Below, piece after piece: positions 35,141 through 43,265 of a stretch of 64,000 nt of DNA. The DNA is taken from positions 1,426,001 to 1,490,000 of the forward strand of contig NZ_CP121274.1 of assembly GCF_029639405.1 (NCBI RefSeq). The letters are read 5' to 3'. Position 1 is the stretch's first letter. Each line of letters starts with the position of its first letter. The DNA is from Microbacterium proteolyticum (GTDB lineage: Bacteria > Actinomycetota > Actinomycetes > Actinomycetales > Microbacteriaceae). A program made the translations under genes and the position numbers. The notes under the pieces were generated by a model that had not been told where the DNA came from, searched no databases, and saw only the letters and a list, made by a program, of their open reading frames with translations.

Positions 35141-35220
35141 CCGAGCGCACACGTTCCGGCCGAAAGCACATGCTCCGTGCGTCCGCAGCGTACGCGCTGG
35201 GCCCGAACGTGTGTTCTCGA
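35141..35220. repeat. 80-bp palindromic element, copy upstream of uraA
   Basis: Begins CCGAGCGCACACGTTCCGG and ends CCCGAACGTGTGTTCTCGA; the ends pair as a 22-bp imperfect inverted repeat around GCACACGTTC. Direct copy of 33631-33710 (79% identical by eye). Confidence 0.65.
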
Positions 35221-35252
35221 CGCCGTGCGACGCCGCGCCCGCCGGCCCGGCG

Positions 35253-36182
35253 TCAGGACGTCAGGCGCTCGAGCAGCTCGGCGTAGCGGGCGCGGGTGCG
35301 CGTCACGATGTCGTCGGGCAGCGCGGGCGGCTCGCCCTGCTTGTCCCAGTTCGCGGCGAGCCAGTCGCGGACGATCTGCTTGTCGAAGCTCGCCATGCGC
35401 TCGGCGGGGGTCGTGCCGGTGCGCCAGGCCTCGGCATCCCAGTAGCGGGACGAGTCCGAGGTCAGCACCTCGTCGGCGAGCGTCAGCACCCCGGCGTCGT
35501 CGTACCCGAACTCGAACTTCGTGTCGGCGAGGATCAGCCCCCGCTCTTCGGCGATCGCGGCGGCGCGGCGGTAGATCTCGAGCGACAGGTCGCGCAGCGC
35601 GGTGGCGGTGTCGTCGCCGACGAGCTCGACGGAGCGCTCGTACGTGATGTTCTCGTCGTGCTCGCCCATCGGCGCCTTGTAGGCGGGCGTGTAAAGCGGC
35701 TCGGGGAGACGGTCGCCGTCCGTGAGTCCCTCGGGCAACGGGATGCCGCACACCGTGCGCGACGCCTGGTACTCGGCCCACCCCGACCCGGTCAGGTAGC
35801 CGCGCACGACGCACTCGATCGGCTGCATGTCGAGCGACCGGACGAGCATGGCGCGTCCGCGCACGGCATCCGGGATCAGCTCGACGGCCTCATCGCCCTC
35901 GAGCGCGTGGTCGGCGGCGAGATGATTCGGGATGCCACGCCCCCCGTCGGAGCCGACGAGACGGTCGAACCACCACAGGCTCAGCGTCGTCAGCAGCACG
36001 CCCTTGTCGGGGATGCCGGGGCTCAGCACGTGGTCGAAGGCGCTCACCCGGTCGCTCGCCACGACGAGGAGGTGTGCGGGCGAGGCTCCCTCGGCGGTGT
36101 CGGCGGGGACGTACAGGTCGCGGACCTTGCCCGAATAGACGTGGCGCCAGCCGTCGAGGGCGAGGGGGGAAGCGGGGATCAC
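35253..36182 (-). CDS. purC: SAICAR synthase PurC
   Basis: 309-aa phosphoribosylaminoimidazole-succinocarboxamide synthase, which couples CAIR and aspartate with ATP in purine synthesis. YSGKVRDLY, ASDRVSAFDHV, TLSLWWF, CVVRGYLTGSGW and LADTKFEFG are family signatures; length matches the longer (about 300 aa) PurC form. The GTG at 36182 is preceded by a GATAAT -10 box ending 6 nt upstream, so the message should be leaderless. It is divergent from the BCCT gene with only 119 bp between starts. Confidence 0.95.
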   Translation of the reverse strand: MIPASPLALDGWRHVYSGKVRDLYVPADTAEGASPAHLLVVASDRVSAFDHVLSPGIPDKGVLLTTLSLWWFDRLVGSDGGRGIPNHLAADHALEGDEAVELIPDAVRGRAMLVRSLDMQPIECVVRGYLTGSGWAEYQASRTVCGIPLPEGLTDGDRLPEPLYTPAYKAPMGEHDENITYERSVELVGDDTATALRDLSLEIYRRAAAIAEERGLILADTKFEFGYDDAGVLTLADEVLTSDSSRYWDAEAWRTGTTPAERMASFDKQIVRDWLAANWDKQGEPPALPDDIVTRTRARYAELLERLTS

Positions 36183-36188
36183 CCGCTC

Positions 36189-36194
36189 ATTATC
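36189..36194 (-). promoter_or_regulatory. Leaderless -10 box of purC
   Basis: GATAAT on the minus strand, 6 nt before GTG 36182. Transcription should begin at or next to the start codon. Confidence 0.55.
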
Positions 36195-36289
36195 GCGGGT
36201 CGGCTCGACCGACGACGGCCTCGAGGCCGGGGATTTTGTCACATCGCGCCCGCGCGCGCCCGCCCCCCTGCGCCGCGGGGACACCTCGC

Positions 36290-36295
36290 TACCGT
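36290..36295 (+). promoter_or_regulatory. Leaderless -10 box of the BCCT gene
   Basis: TACCGT, 6 nt before ATG 36302, fits TANNNT at the leaderless spacing. Confidence 0.45.
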
Positions 36296-36301
36296 TGAAG
36301 G

Positions 36302-38008
36302 ATGACCGAGGCGACCCCCGACACCGCGGCATCCATCGATCCCTCCGACGGAAGCTCCCCCCGCCACACCCTGCGCGGCTGGGTGTTCTGGCCCGCCGCC
36401 GCCATCGCGCTGGTGTTCATCGCTTTCTCGCTGATCTTCCCGGCCTCCGCCGAGACGGCGTTCAGCGCGCTGCAGACGGCGATCGTCTCGGCGTTCAACT
36501 GGTACTACGTGCTCATCGCGGCGTTCTTCGTCGTGTTCGCGCTCGTCGTCGGCTTCAGCCGTTTCGGCCGCATCAAGCTCGGTCGGGACGACGACGAGCC
36601 CGAGTTCTCGACGATGTCGTGGTTCTCGTTGCTGTTCGCCGCGGGCATGGGCATCGGTCTGGTGTTCTACGGCGTGAGCGAGCCGCTCAGCCACTTCGTC
36701 TCGCCCCGCCCCGGCGTCGAGGGGACGCCCACGCAGCTCGCGCAGCAGGCGATGTCGCAGACGTTCCTCCACTGGGGGGTGCACGCGTGGTCGATCTACG
36801 TCGTGCTCGGCCTCGCGCTGGCCTACGCCTTCCACCGTCGCCAGCGTCCCCGCACGATCCGATGGGCGCTCGAACCGATCCTCGGCGCCCGTCTCGTGCA
36901 GGGCGGGTGGGGCAACGCCATCGACGTCGCCGCCCTCGTGGGGACGCTGTTCGGTGTCGCGACGTCGCTCGGCCTCGGGGTCATCCAGATCAGCGCCGGC
37001 CTCGAGTTCTTGAACGTCGTGCCGACGTCGATCGTCAGCCAGGCGATCCTCATCGGCATCATCACCGGATTCGTCCTGTTCTCGGTGCTGTCGGGCGTGG
37101 GCCGCGGCATGAAGTGGCTGTCGAACATCAACCTCGTGCTGGCCGGGGTGCTGATGCTGTTCCTGCTCTTCGTCGGGCCCACCGAGTTCCTCCTGCGCGA
37201 TGTCGTGCAGTCCCTGGGCAACTACATCCAGAACTTCGTCGGGCTGTCGTTCACGGTCAGCGCCTATTCCGGCGACGCGGGCGTGGCGTGGCAGGGCGCG
37301 TGGACGGCCTTCTACTGGGGCTGGTGGATCTCGTGGGCGCCCTTCGTCGGCATCTTCATCGCGCGTATCTCGCGCGGCCGTACGGTGCGCGAGTTCGTGA
37401 CCGGGGTGATCCTCGTGCCCACGCTCGTCGGCATCCTGTGGTTCACCGTCCTCGGCGGCTCGGCGATCTACGCGCAACTCACCGATTCGGCGTCGTTCGT
37501 CGGACCGGACGGCACGGTCGATGTGTCCACCGCGCTGTTCCAGTTGCTCGAGACGGTCCCCGGGTCGGTGTTCCTCGTCGTCGGATTCCTGGTCCTCATC
37601 GGGATCTTCTTCATCACCTCCGCCGACTCCGGCGCCCTCGTGATGAGCATGATCGCCACGGGCGGCGAGGAGGAGCCCCCGCGCTGGACGCGCGTGTTCT
37701 TCGCGCTCGCGACCTCGGTGATCGCCTTCGCCCTGCTCCTCGCGGGCGGGCTCACGGCCCTGCAGGCGGCGGCCATCAGCATCGCCCTGCCCTTCAGCGT
37801 CGTTCTCCTGGCGATCTGCTGGGCCACCGTGGTCGCCTTCCGGCGCGAGCTCAAGGCGTACGACAAGGCCGATCGTGCTCGGCTGCGCGAGCAGATCGGC
37901 GAGCATTACGGCCTCGAGGTCGAAGAGGCGAACCAACGCGGCATCTTCGGCCTCCCCGCCCGCCGGCGGCGTCATCGCGCCGCGGAGCAGGACACCCCCG
38001 TCGGCTGA
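36302..38008 (+). CDS. BCCT-family transporter (betaine/carnitine/choline type)
   Basis: 568-aa transporter with about 12 membrane helices. GMGIGLVFYGVSEPLSHF and the family signature in YWGWWISWAPFVGIFIARIS, including the Trp box for quaternary amines, are clear. The protein is expected to import glycine betaine, choline or a related compound with Na+ or H+, for osmoprotection or as nutrient. GMGIGL resembles the Na+-coupled BetP motif (GMGIGL versus GMGVGL). The C-terminus is short and Arg-rich, unlike the long osmosensing tail of BetP. The last codons (DTPVG) are the first unit of a tandem repeat that continues past the stop. Confidence 0.88.
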   Translation: MTEATPDTAASIDPSDGSSPRHTLRGWVFWPAAAIALVFIAFSLIFPASAETAFSALQTAIVSAFNWYYVLIAAFFVVFALVVGFSRFGRIKLGRDDDEPEFSTMSWFSLLFAAGMGIGLVFYGVSEPLSHFVSPRPGVEGTPTQLAQQAMSQTFLHWGVHAWSIYVVLGLALAYAFHRRQRPRTIRWALEPILGARLVQGGWGNAIDVAALVGTLFGVATSLGLGVIQISAGLEFLNVVPTSIVSQAILIGIITGFVLFSVLSGVGRGMKWLSNINLVLAGVLMLFLLFVGPTEFLLRDVVQSLGNYIQNFVGLSFTVSAYSGDAGVAWQGAWTAFYWGWWISWAPFVGIFIARISRGRTVREFVTGVILVPTLVGILWFTVLGGSAIYAQLTDSASFVGPDGTVDVSTALFQLLETVPGSVFLVVGFLVLIGIFFITSADSGALVMSMIATGGEEEPPRWTRVFFALATSVIAFALLLAGGLTALQAAAISIALPFSVVLLAICWATVVAFRRELKAYDKADRARLREQIGEHYGLEVEEANQRGIFGLPARRRRHRAAEQDTPVG

Positions 38009-38162
38009 CACCCCCGTCGGCTGACGCCCCCGTCGGGTGACGCCCCGCCGGGTGAGGCGCCGCCGGGTGCCGCCCCGCCGGGTAACGCACCCGTCGGCTG
38101 ACACCCCCGTCGGGTGCCGCCCCGCGCGCTGACGCCGCCGCGCGGTGACGCCGCCGCGCGGT
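37991..38162. repeat. Eleven-unit 15-16 bp tandem repeat crossing the BCCT stop codon
   Basis: Units of the form GACRCCCCCGTCGGST repeat 11 times from 37991 to 38162 with drift; units 1-2 and 10-11 are identical pairs. The first unit supplies the last codons and stop (tgac) of the BCCT gene, and most units carry a TGA. This is a degenerate minisatellite with no coding content. Confidence 0.75.
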
Positions 38163-38240
38163 GACCGCGCGTCCCCGGGGGATGCCCGGGTGCCGGCATC
38201 CGGTGTCCCGCCTCCGCCCCCGCCCCCCGCTCCCGTCTCG

Positions 38241-38291
38241 GTGTCCAAGACACGCGGACGACCCGCGCGCGCATCCGCGTGTCCTGGACAC
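38241..38291. repeat. Palindromic intergenic element, copy 2 of 3
   Basis: Arms 38241-38258 and 38274-38291 (18 bp, one mismatch) with a 15-nt loop. Same outer core GTGTCCAAGACACGC and same loop length as the copy at 13434. Confidence 0.7.
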
Positions 38292-38338
38292 CGAACGTTC
38301 ACCCTCCGCGCGCGCCCCCGCCGGCCGTCGGTGCGATA

Positions 38339-38354
38339 TAGTCCACGTGGACTA
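38339..38354. promoter_or_regulatory. PadR-type operator overlapping a -10 box
   Basis: Perfect 16-bp palindrome TAGTCCACGTGGACTA. A TATAGT -10-like hexamer (38337-38342) overlaps its left end, 36 nt before the PadR start. The position suggests autorepression of the PadR-MFS operon. Confidence 0.65.
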
Positions 38355-38378
38355 GTCGACACGGACCATGGAGAGTGG

Positions 38379-38999
38379 ATGCCAGAGACCACGCGCCTCA
38401 CACCGCTCGCGGTGATGTTGCTCGCGACGCTGCGCGAGGGCGACATGCACCCGTACGAGCTGCTCCGCCTCCTGCGCGACCGCCGCGACGACCGGCTCGT
38501 CCCCCTTCAGAAGGGCACGATCTACCACACGATCGCCCGCCTCGAACGCGAGGGGCTGATCGCCGAGGTGGGCGTCGACCGCGACGGCAACCGCCCCGAG
38601 CGCACGACCTACCGGCTGCTCGACGCCGGACGCGACGCCGTCGACTCGTGGGTGCGCGCGGAACTCCCGCAGATCGATCGGCCCGGCGACTTCCGCGTGG
38701 CGCTCGCCGAGGCCCACAACCTCGACCGCGACGACGTCGTCGCGCTCCTCGACCGGCGGCGGGAGCTCCTCGTCGCCTCGCGCGAAGTGCATCGCGACGG
38801 GCTCTCCCGTGCGCGCGAGCGCGCGGTGCCGCATCAATTCATGGTCGAGGTCGAACGGCAGGCCGTCCTCCTCGACGCCGAACTCGCCTGGCAGGACTCC
38901 CTGCGCCACGGCCTGGTCACCGGCACCCTGCCCTGGGGTGTCGACGGCCTTCCCTCTCACCACCAACGACTCCACGTCTCGAAGGAGACCCTCGCATGA
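38379..38999 (+). CDS. PadR-family transcriptional regulator
   Basis: 206-aa PadR protein: N-terminal winged helix (MLLATLREGDMHPYELLRLL, then KGTIYHTIARLEREGLI) and a long C-terminal helical dimerisation part (Vir_act_alpha_C type). Such proteins repress multidrug exporters and are released by the exported compound. The stop overlaps the MFS ATG (ATGA), so repressor and exporter are coupled, and a 16-bp palindrome covers the promoter. ATG 38379 has GGAGAG upstream. Confidence 0.88.
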   Translation: MPETTRLTPLAVMLLATLREGDMHPYELLRLLRDRRDDRLVPLQKGTIYHTIARLEREGLIAEVGVDRDGNRPERTTYRLLDAGRDAVDSWVRAELPQIDRPGDFRVALAEAHNLDRDDVVALLDRRRELLVASREVHRDGLSRARERAVPHQFMVEVERQAVLLDAELAWQDSLRHGLVTGTLPWGVDGLPSHHQRLHVSKETLA

Positions 39000-40549
39000 C
39001 CGACTCCCGCGCCGCCTCCGCGGCATCCCCTCGAACCGGGACGCACGGCACACCCGCGCGCAGCCCGTGGCCGGCCCTCTGGGCGCTGGTCATCGGGTTC
39101 TTCATGATCCTGGTCGACACCACGATCGTCTCGGTCGCGAATCCCGCGATCAAGGCGGCCCTCGACCCGAACACCAACAACCTCGACAACGTCGTGTGGG
39201 TCACAAGCGCCTACCTGCTCACCTACGCGGTGCCCCTGCTGATCACCGGTCGTCTCGGCGACCGCTTCGGACCGAAGAACGTCTACCTGACGGGCCTCGC
39301 GATCTTCACCCTCGCCTCGCTCGCGTGCGGTCTGGCCCCGACGCTCGAGGTGCTCATCATCGCCCGCGCGGTGCAGGGTCTGGGTGCCGCGCTCATGACC
39401 CCGCAGACGATGGCCGTCATCACGCGCACCTTCCCGCCGCAGAACCGCGGTGCGGCGATGGGCCTGTGGGGCGCCACGGCCGGCGTCGCCACCCTCGTCG
39501 GCCCGCTCGCCGGCGGACTGCTCGTCGACGGACTCGGGTGGGAGTGGATCTTCTTCATCAACATCCCCGTCGGCGTGATCGGCTTCATCGCCGCGCTGAT
39601 CCTCGTTCCTCAGCTCCCGCGCACCGCCCACAAGTTCGACATCCTCGGCGTCGTCCTCAGCGCCGTCGGCCTGTTCCTCATCGTGTTCGGACTGCAGGAG
39701 GGGGAGCACTTCAGCTGGGCGCCCTGGATCTGGGCCATGGTCGCCGGAGGTGTCGTCGTCATGGCGCTGTTCGTGTGGACGCAGGCCCGGAGCACGACCG
39801 AGCCGCTCGTTCCGCTCGACCTGTTCCGCGATCGCAACTTCTCGATCGCGAACATCGCGATCGCGGCCGTCGGCTTCACCGTCACGAGCATGGCGCTGCC
39901 CCAGATGTTCTATCTGCAGCTCGCCCGCGGTCTCACGCCCACGGAGTCGGCGCTGCTGCTCATCCCGCTCGCGATCCTGTCGGGCGTGCTCGCTCCCTTC
40001 GCCGGCAAGCTGCTCGACCGCACCGACCCGCGCTTCCTCCTCGTGCCGGGCCTCCTCCTGGTCGGCGGATCGCTGGGCCTGTACACCGCGCTCATCCTGA
40101 ACAACGCCCCGATCTGGGCGTTCCTCATCCCCTCCGCCCTCATGGGCGTCGGCAACGCCGGCATGTGGGGTCCGCTCGCCACGACCGCGACGCGGAACCT
40201 CCCCCCTCGGCAGGCGGGTGCCGGCGCGGGCATCTACAACACCACCCGCACCGTCGGGTCGGTCATCGGGTCGGCATCCATCGCCGCCTTCATGCAGGCC
40301 CGCCTCGAAGCGAACCTGCCCGGGGCAGCGGATGCCGGTGCGAGCTTCGGTTCCGGAACGCTGCCGCCGCAGGTCGTCGACGGCTTCTCGCAGGCGATGG
40401 GCCAGTCGCTGCTGCTGCCGATCATCGTCATCGCGGTGGGTCTGGTCGCCGTGCTGTTCATGCAGCGTCCGTCGGTGATCCGTCCGCACGGCGCCCCGCG
40501 CGACGCGGCCCCCGCCGCCCAGGCAGCACCGGCCGCCGCCGGCGAGTAG
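38996..40549 (+). CDS. MFS exporter, DHA2 (EmrB/QacA) family
   Basis: 517-aa major-facilitator protein with 14 predicted helices. The DHA2 motif in helix 1 (LVDTTIVSVANPAIKAAL), motif A (GRLGDRFGPKNVYL) and motif C (GPLAGGLLVDGLGWEWIF) are present, so proton-driven efflux of a drug or toxic metabolite is likely. The acidic residue of helix 1 (Asp in LVDTT) is kept. It is translationally coupled to the PadR regulator. The Ala/Pro-rich tail is not conserved. A GC hairpin follows. Confidence 0.85.
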   Translation: MTDSRAASAASPRTGTHGTPARSPWPALWALVIGFFMILVDTTIVSVANPAIKAALDPNTNNLDNVVWVTSAYLLTYAVPLLITGRLGDRFGPKNVYLTGLAIFTLASLACGLAPTLEVLIIARAVQGLGAALMTPQTMAVITRTFPPQNRGAAMGLWGATAGVATLVGPLAGGLLVDGLGWEWIFFINIPVGVIGFIAALILVPQLPRTAHKFDILGVVLSAVGLFLIVFGLQEGEHFSWAPWIWAMVAGGVVVMALFVWTQARSTTEPLVPLDLFRDRNFSIANIAIAAVGFTVTSMALPQMFYLQLARGLTPTESALLLIPLAILSGVLAPFAGKLLDRTDPRFLLVPGLLLVGGSLGLYTALILNNAPIWAFLIPSALMGVGNAGMWGPLATTATRNLPPRQAGAGAGIYNTTRTVGSVIGSASIAAFMQARLEANLPGAADAGASFGSGTLPPQVVDGFSQAMGQSLLLPIIVIAVGLVAVLFMQRPSVIRPHGAPRDAAPAAQAAPAAAGE

Positions 40550-40582
40550 CCGCGTCAGTCGTCCGGGGGTCTCGGCGATCTC

Positions 40583-40610
40583 GCGCGAGGAGGCGGCAGC
40601 CTCCGCGCGC
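40583..40610 (+). terminator. Hairpin after the PadR-MFS operon
   Basis: 12-bp stem with one mismatch (40583-40594 with 40599-40610), GGCA loop, 34 bp past the MFS stop. It may also serve the convergent TfoX-N gene. Confidence 0.5.
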
Positions 40611-40647
40611 GGAGTCGGCCGCCGCGGCAGCAGCGGAGGCGACGGAC

Positions 40648-40983
40648 TCAGGGCGTGATCTCGTCGACGAAGCGGTGCGCCTCGTCGATCAGGGCGGCCC
40701 AGGTTTCGCCGGCGTCGGGTGAGACCTCGGCCCATTCCCGGAGCGGGCGCCCCCGCATGATCATCGGGGCGGCGACGCCGTCGGCGGTGAGCTCGCCGAT
40801 GCGCTGCTCCGGCAGCTTCACGACGAGAGACCCCCTATGCGCGACGAAGGCGAACACCTTGCCGCGCACGCGAACGCCCTCCGTGCCGAACATCCGACCC
40901 ATGTCGACGTCGGGCAGCGCGCACAGATCCTGCACGACGGGGTCGAAGATCGCGCGCCCGCGTGCCATGGCATCCCGGTTCAT
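40648..40983 (-). CDS. TfoX/Sxy N-terminal domain protein
   Basis: 111-aa protein made of a single TfoX N-terminal-like domain (VDMGRMFGTEGVRVRGKVFAFV, then LVVKLPEQR). In Gammaproteobacteria TfoX governs competence, but stand-alone N-domains in actinobacteria have no established role. ATG 40983 is chosen because a TACCGT -10 box ends exactly 6 nt upstream; GTG 40989 lies in that spacer. It is convergent with the MFS gene. Confidence 0.75.
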   Translation of the reverse strand: MNRDAMARGRAIFDPVVQDLCALPDVDMGRMFGTEGVRVRGKVFAFVAHRGSLVVKLPEQRIGELTADGVAAPMIMRGRPLREWAEVSPDAGETWAALIDEAHRFVDEITP

Positions 40984-40989
40984 GCGCAC

Positions 40990-40995
40990 ACGGTA
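40990..40995 (-). promoter_or_regulatory. Leaderless -10 box of the TfoX-N gene
   Basis: TACCGT on the minus strand, 6 nt before ATG 40983. Confidence 0.45.
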
Positions 40996-41055
40996 GCCCG
41001 AACCGGATGCCAGGGCGAGGGGCCGCAGCCCCGGGACGACGCCGGTCCGCCCGGG

Positions 41056-42327
41056 TCAGTTCTCGACGACGCGGGCGGCGATGTCGGTGCGGTACTGGCC
41101 GCCCTCGAGTCCGATCAGGCCCAGCGCCTCGTAGGCGGCGGAGCGGGCCTCGCGGAACGTCGTGCCGAGCGCCACGACGTTGAGCACGCGACCCCCGGTC
41201 GCGTGCAGACGGCCGTCGCGCAGCGCGGTCGCGGCGTGGGCGACGTGCACGCCGTCGACCTCGTCCGCGTCGTCGAGCCCGGTGAGCGGGCGACCCGTGA
41301 TCGGGGCCTCGGGGTACCCCTCGCTCGCCAGCACGACGGTCACCGCGGTCGCGCCCGCGAACGCCGGGCGAGGCTGATCCTCGAGGGTGCCCGAGGCCGC
41401 GGCCATGAGCAGGGTCGACAGCGGGTCGACGAGACGCGGCAGCACGACCTGCGTCTCGGGGTCGCCGAAGCGCGCGTTGAACTCGATGACCTTCACGCCC
41501 GACTCTGTGAGGATCAGCCCGGCGTACAGCAGTCCGATGAACGGGGTGCCCTCGGCATCCATCTGCCGGATCACCGGCTCGGCCACCTCGCGCGTGATCT
41601 GATCGACGAACTGCTCCTCGCCGCCGAAGCGCTCGAGCAGCCACGGCAGCGGCGAGTACGCGCCCATGCCGCCGGTGTTCGGGCCCTCATCGCCGTCGCG
41701 GAGGCGCTTGAAGTCCTGCGCGGGGCTGAGCGGCAGTACGCGGTCGCCGTCGCTGAGGAAGAAGAGCGAGACCTCAGGGCCGGCGAGGAACTCCTCGATG
41801 AGCACCGGGCCGGTCGGCAGATACGCCTCGGCGTGGGCCAGGGCGGCGGCGCGATCGGACGTCACGATGACGCCCTTGCCCGCGGCGAGCCCGTCGGCCT
41901 TCACCACGTGCGGAGCGCCGAGCTCGTCGAGCGCCGCCTCGACGCCGGCGAGATCGTGCGCGCGCACGGCTCGGCCGGTCGGCACGCCCGCGGCATCCAT
42001 GATCCGCTTCGCGTACGTCTTCGAGCCCTCGAGCTGCGCTGCGGCCCTGCCCGGGCCGAACACCGGGATGCCGCGCTCGCGGAGCGCATCGGCGACACCG
42101 GCGACGAGAGGCGCCTCGGGACCGATCACGACGAGGTCGATGGCCTCGGTGTTCGCGAACCCGGTCACGGCGGCCGGGTCGTTCGCGTCGAGCTCGACGA
42201 CGTGGGCGTCGCGGGCGATGCCGGCGTTGCCGGGGGCGGCGTAGATCGCGTGCGAGACCTCTTCGGAGCGCAGGGCGAGGATGATGGCGTGCTCGCGCGC
42301 GCCCGAACCGAGGACCAGGATTCTCAC
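41056..42327 (-). CDS. purD: Phosphoribosylamine-glycine ligase PurD
   Basis: 423-aa GAR synthetase, step 2 of purine synthesis, of the ATP-grasp superfamily. The N-terminus ILVLGSGAREHAI, the GPEAPLVAGVAD loop, SKTYAKRIM, YSPLPWL and the Mg/ATP motif IEFNARFGDPETQV are all present at usual spacing and length. GTG 42327 follows a TAGGCT -10 box by 6 nt, so the mRNA should be leaderless. It is divergent from the sterol-carrier-like gene, with palindromic element copy 3 between them. Confidence 0.95.
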   Translation of the reverse strand: MRILVLGSGAREHAIILALRSEEVSHAIYAAPGNAGIARDAHVVELDANDPAAVTGFANTEAIDLVVIGPEAPLVAGVADALRERGIPVFGPGRAAAQLEGSKTYAKRIMDAAGVPTGRAVRAHDLAGVEAALDELGAPHVVKADGLAAGKGVIVTSDRAAALAHAEAYLPTGPVLIEEFLAGPEVSLFFLSDGDRVLPLSPAQDFKRLRDGDEGPNTGGMGAYSPLPWLLERFGGEEQFVDQITREVAEPVIRQMDAEGTPFIGLLYAGLILTESGVKVIEFNARFGDPETQVVLPRLVDPLSTLLMAAASGTLEDQPRPAFAGATAVTVVLASEGYPEAPITGRPLTGLDDADEVDGVHVAHAATALRDGRLHATGGRVLNVVALGTTFREARSAAYEALGLIGLEGGQYRTDIAARVVEN

Positions 42328-42333
42328 GCCGTC

Positions 42334-42339
42334 AGCCTA
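42334..42339 (-). promoter_or_regulatory. Leaderless -10 box of purD
   Basis: TAGGCT on the minus strand, 6 nt before GTG 42327. Confidence 0.5.
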
Positions 42340-42385
42340 CCGAGCGCCCCGGACACCGCCCGCCGCGGCTCGGACCGTCCGCTCA

Positions 42386-42437
42386 GTGTCCAAGACACGC
42401 CGTACGGCGGGCGCTCCATACGGCGTGTCTTGGACAC
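42386..42437. repeat. Palindromic intergenic element, copy 3 of 3
   Basis: Perfect 19-bp arms (42386-42404 and 42419-42437), 14-nt loop. The outer GTGTCCAAGACACGC matches the other copies, while the inner arm reads CGTA/TACG in place of CGGA/TCCG: the change is matched on both sides. It lies between the divergent purD and sterol-carrier-like promoters. Confidence 0.7.
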
Positions 42438-42470
42438 TCGACCTTCGCGCCCCGTCGCAACGCTCGCGAG

Positions 42471-42476
42471 TACCGT
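42471..42476 (+). promoter_or_regulatory. Leaderless -10 box of the sterol-carrier-like gene
   Basis: TACCGT, 7 nt before ATG 42484. Confidence 0.4.
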
Positions 42477-42483
42477 GGATGCC

Positions 42484-42840
42484 ATGCCTCCCCGCCGCAT
42501 CGAGACCGGAGACGGCCGCGCGGCGCTCGCCGCGGTGGCCGCGGGTGACGCGGCCCGGACGGCGACCGCCACCGCCGTCCGATACCTGCTGCAACTGCTC
42601 GTGGAGAAGGCGCCGGGCAACTCGGTCGAGATGCGCGTCCCGCCGTTCGGCGCCGTCCAGGTGATCGAAGGACCCCGGCACACGCGCGGCACCCCGCCCA
42701 ACGTCGTCGAGACCGACGCCGCCACGTGGATCGCCGTCGCCACGGGCGCGGAGGACTGGGCGGATGCCGCGGTCTCGGGGCGGATCGTCGCCTCCGGCGT
42801 CCGCGCCGACCTCAGCGCGCTGCTACCGCTGCGGCCGTGA
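42484..42840 (+). CDS. Sterol-carrier-family small protein
   Basis: 118-aa protein resembling the actinobacterial sterol-carrier-like family (related to the MDMPI C-terminal fold): VRYLLQLLVEKAPGNSVEMRVPPFGAVQ, then GTPPNVVETDAATWIAVATG. Its ligand is unknown; no catalytic motif is visible. It starts after a leaderless-type -10 box and lies in the stretch between purD and purM where many Microbacteriaceae keep small conserved genes. Confidence 0.6.
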   Translation: MPPRRIETGDGRAALAAVAAGDAARTATATAVRYLLQLLVEKAPGNSVEMRVPPFGAVQVIEGPRHTRGTPPNVVETDAATWIAVATGAEDWADAAVSGRIVASGVRADLSALLPLRP

Positions 42841-42908
42841 CCGTCGCGGACGCTGCGCCATGATCTCGACGTCGCGGAATCGGCGACCCGCCGATGCTGC
42901 CGCGGTGG

Positions 42909-42914
42909 GACAAT
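42909..42914 (+). promoter_or_regulatory. Possible leaderless -10 box of the two-helix membrane protein gene
   Basis: GACAAT, 6 nt before ATG 42921. The first base departs from TANNNT. Confidence 0.3.
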
Positions 42915-42920
42915 GTGAGC

Positions 42921-43256
42921 ATGGCTGAGCAGCCCGCCCCCGAACGCAAGCCCCTCGTGCACGAGGAGATCGTCACGCTGCGCGTGCGGCGCGCCCCGAA
43001 GTACGGCGTGTTCTTGGCCGCTGGTGCGGTGCTCGGCATCCTGGCTGCCCTCATCCTCACCTTCGCGATCGACGGCACCGACCTGAGCCCGTACACGAAC
43101 GTCGTCTACTCGCAGCTGCAGGTCTTCGGGTTCACCGCCCTCATCTGCGTCGTCATCGGCGCGACGCTCGGGGCGATCGCGGCGCTCATCTTCGAGCGCG
43201 TCGTGGGTCGGAAGGTCCGCGACGTCGCCGTCGACCACGAGCGCTACCGCCACTGA
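42921..43256 (+). CDS. Conserved small membrane protein, two helices
   Basis: 111-aa protein with two clear hydrophobic segments (YGVFLAAGAVLGILAALIL near residue 30; FTALICVVIGATLGAIAALI near residue 72) and basic ends. I do not recognise a domain; similar proteins occur beside purM/purF in related actinobacteria and are sometimes labelled potassium-transporter-like without proof. ATG 42921 follows a possible leaderless -10 box by 6 nt. It is convergent with the next gene, 9 bp apart. Confidence 0.7.
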   Translation: MAEQPAPERKPLVHEEIVTLRVRRAPKYGVFLAAGAVLGILAALILTFAIDGTDLSPYTNVVYSQLQVFGFTALICVVIGATLGAIAALIFERVVGRKVRDVAVDHERYRH

Positions 43257-43265
43257 TCCCGGGGA

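Noticed and set aside
37991..38162. Possible CRISPR or coding repeat
   Set aside because: Unit length of 15-16 bp varies and breaks frame, there are no spacers, and stops recur in the repeat.
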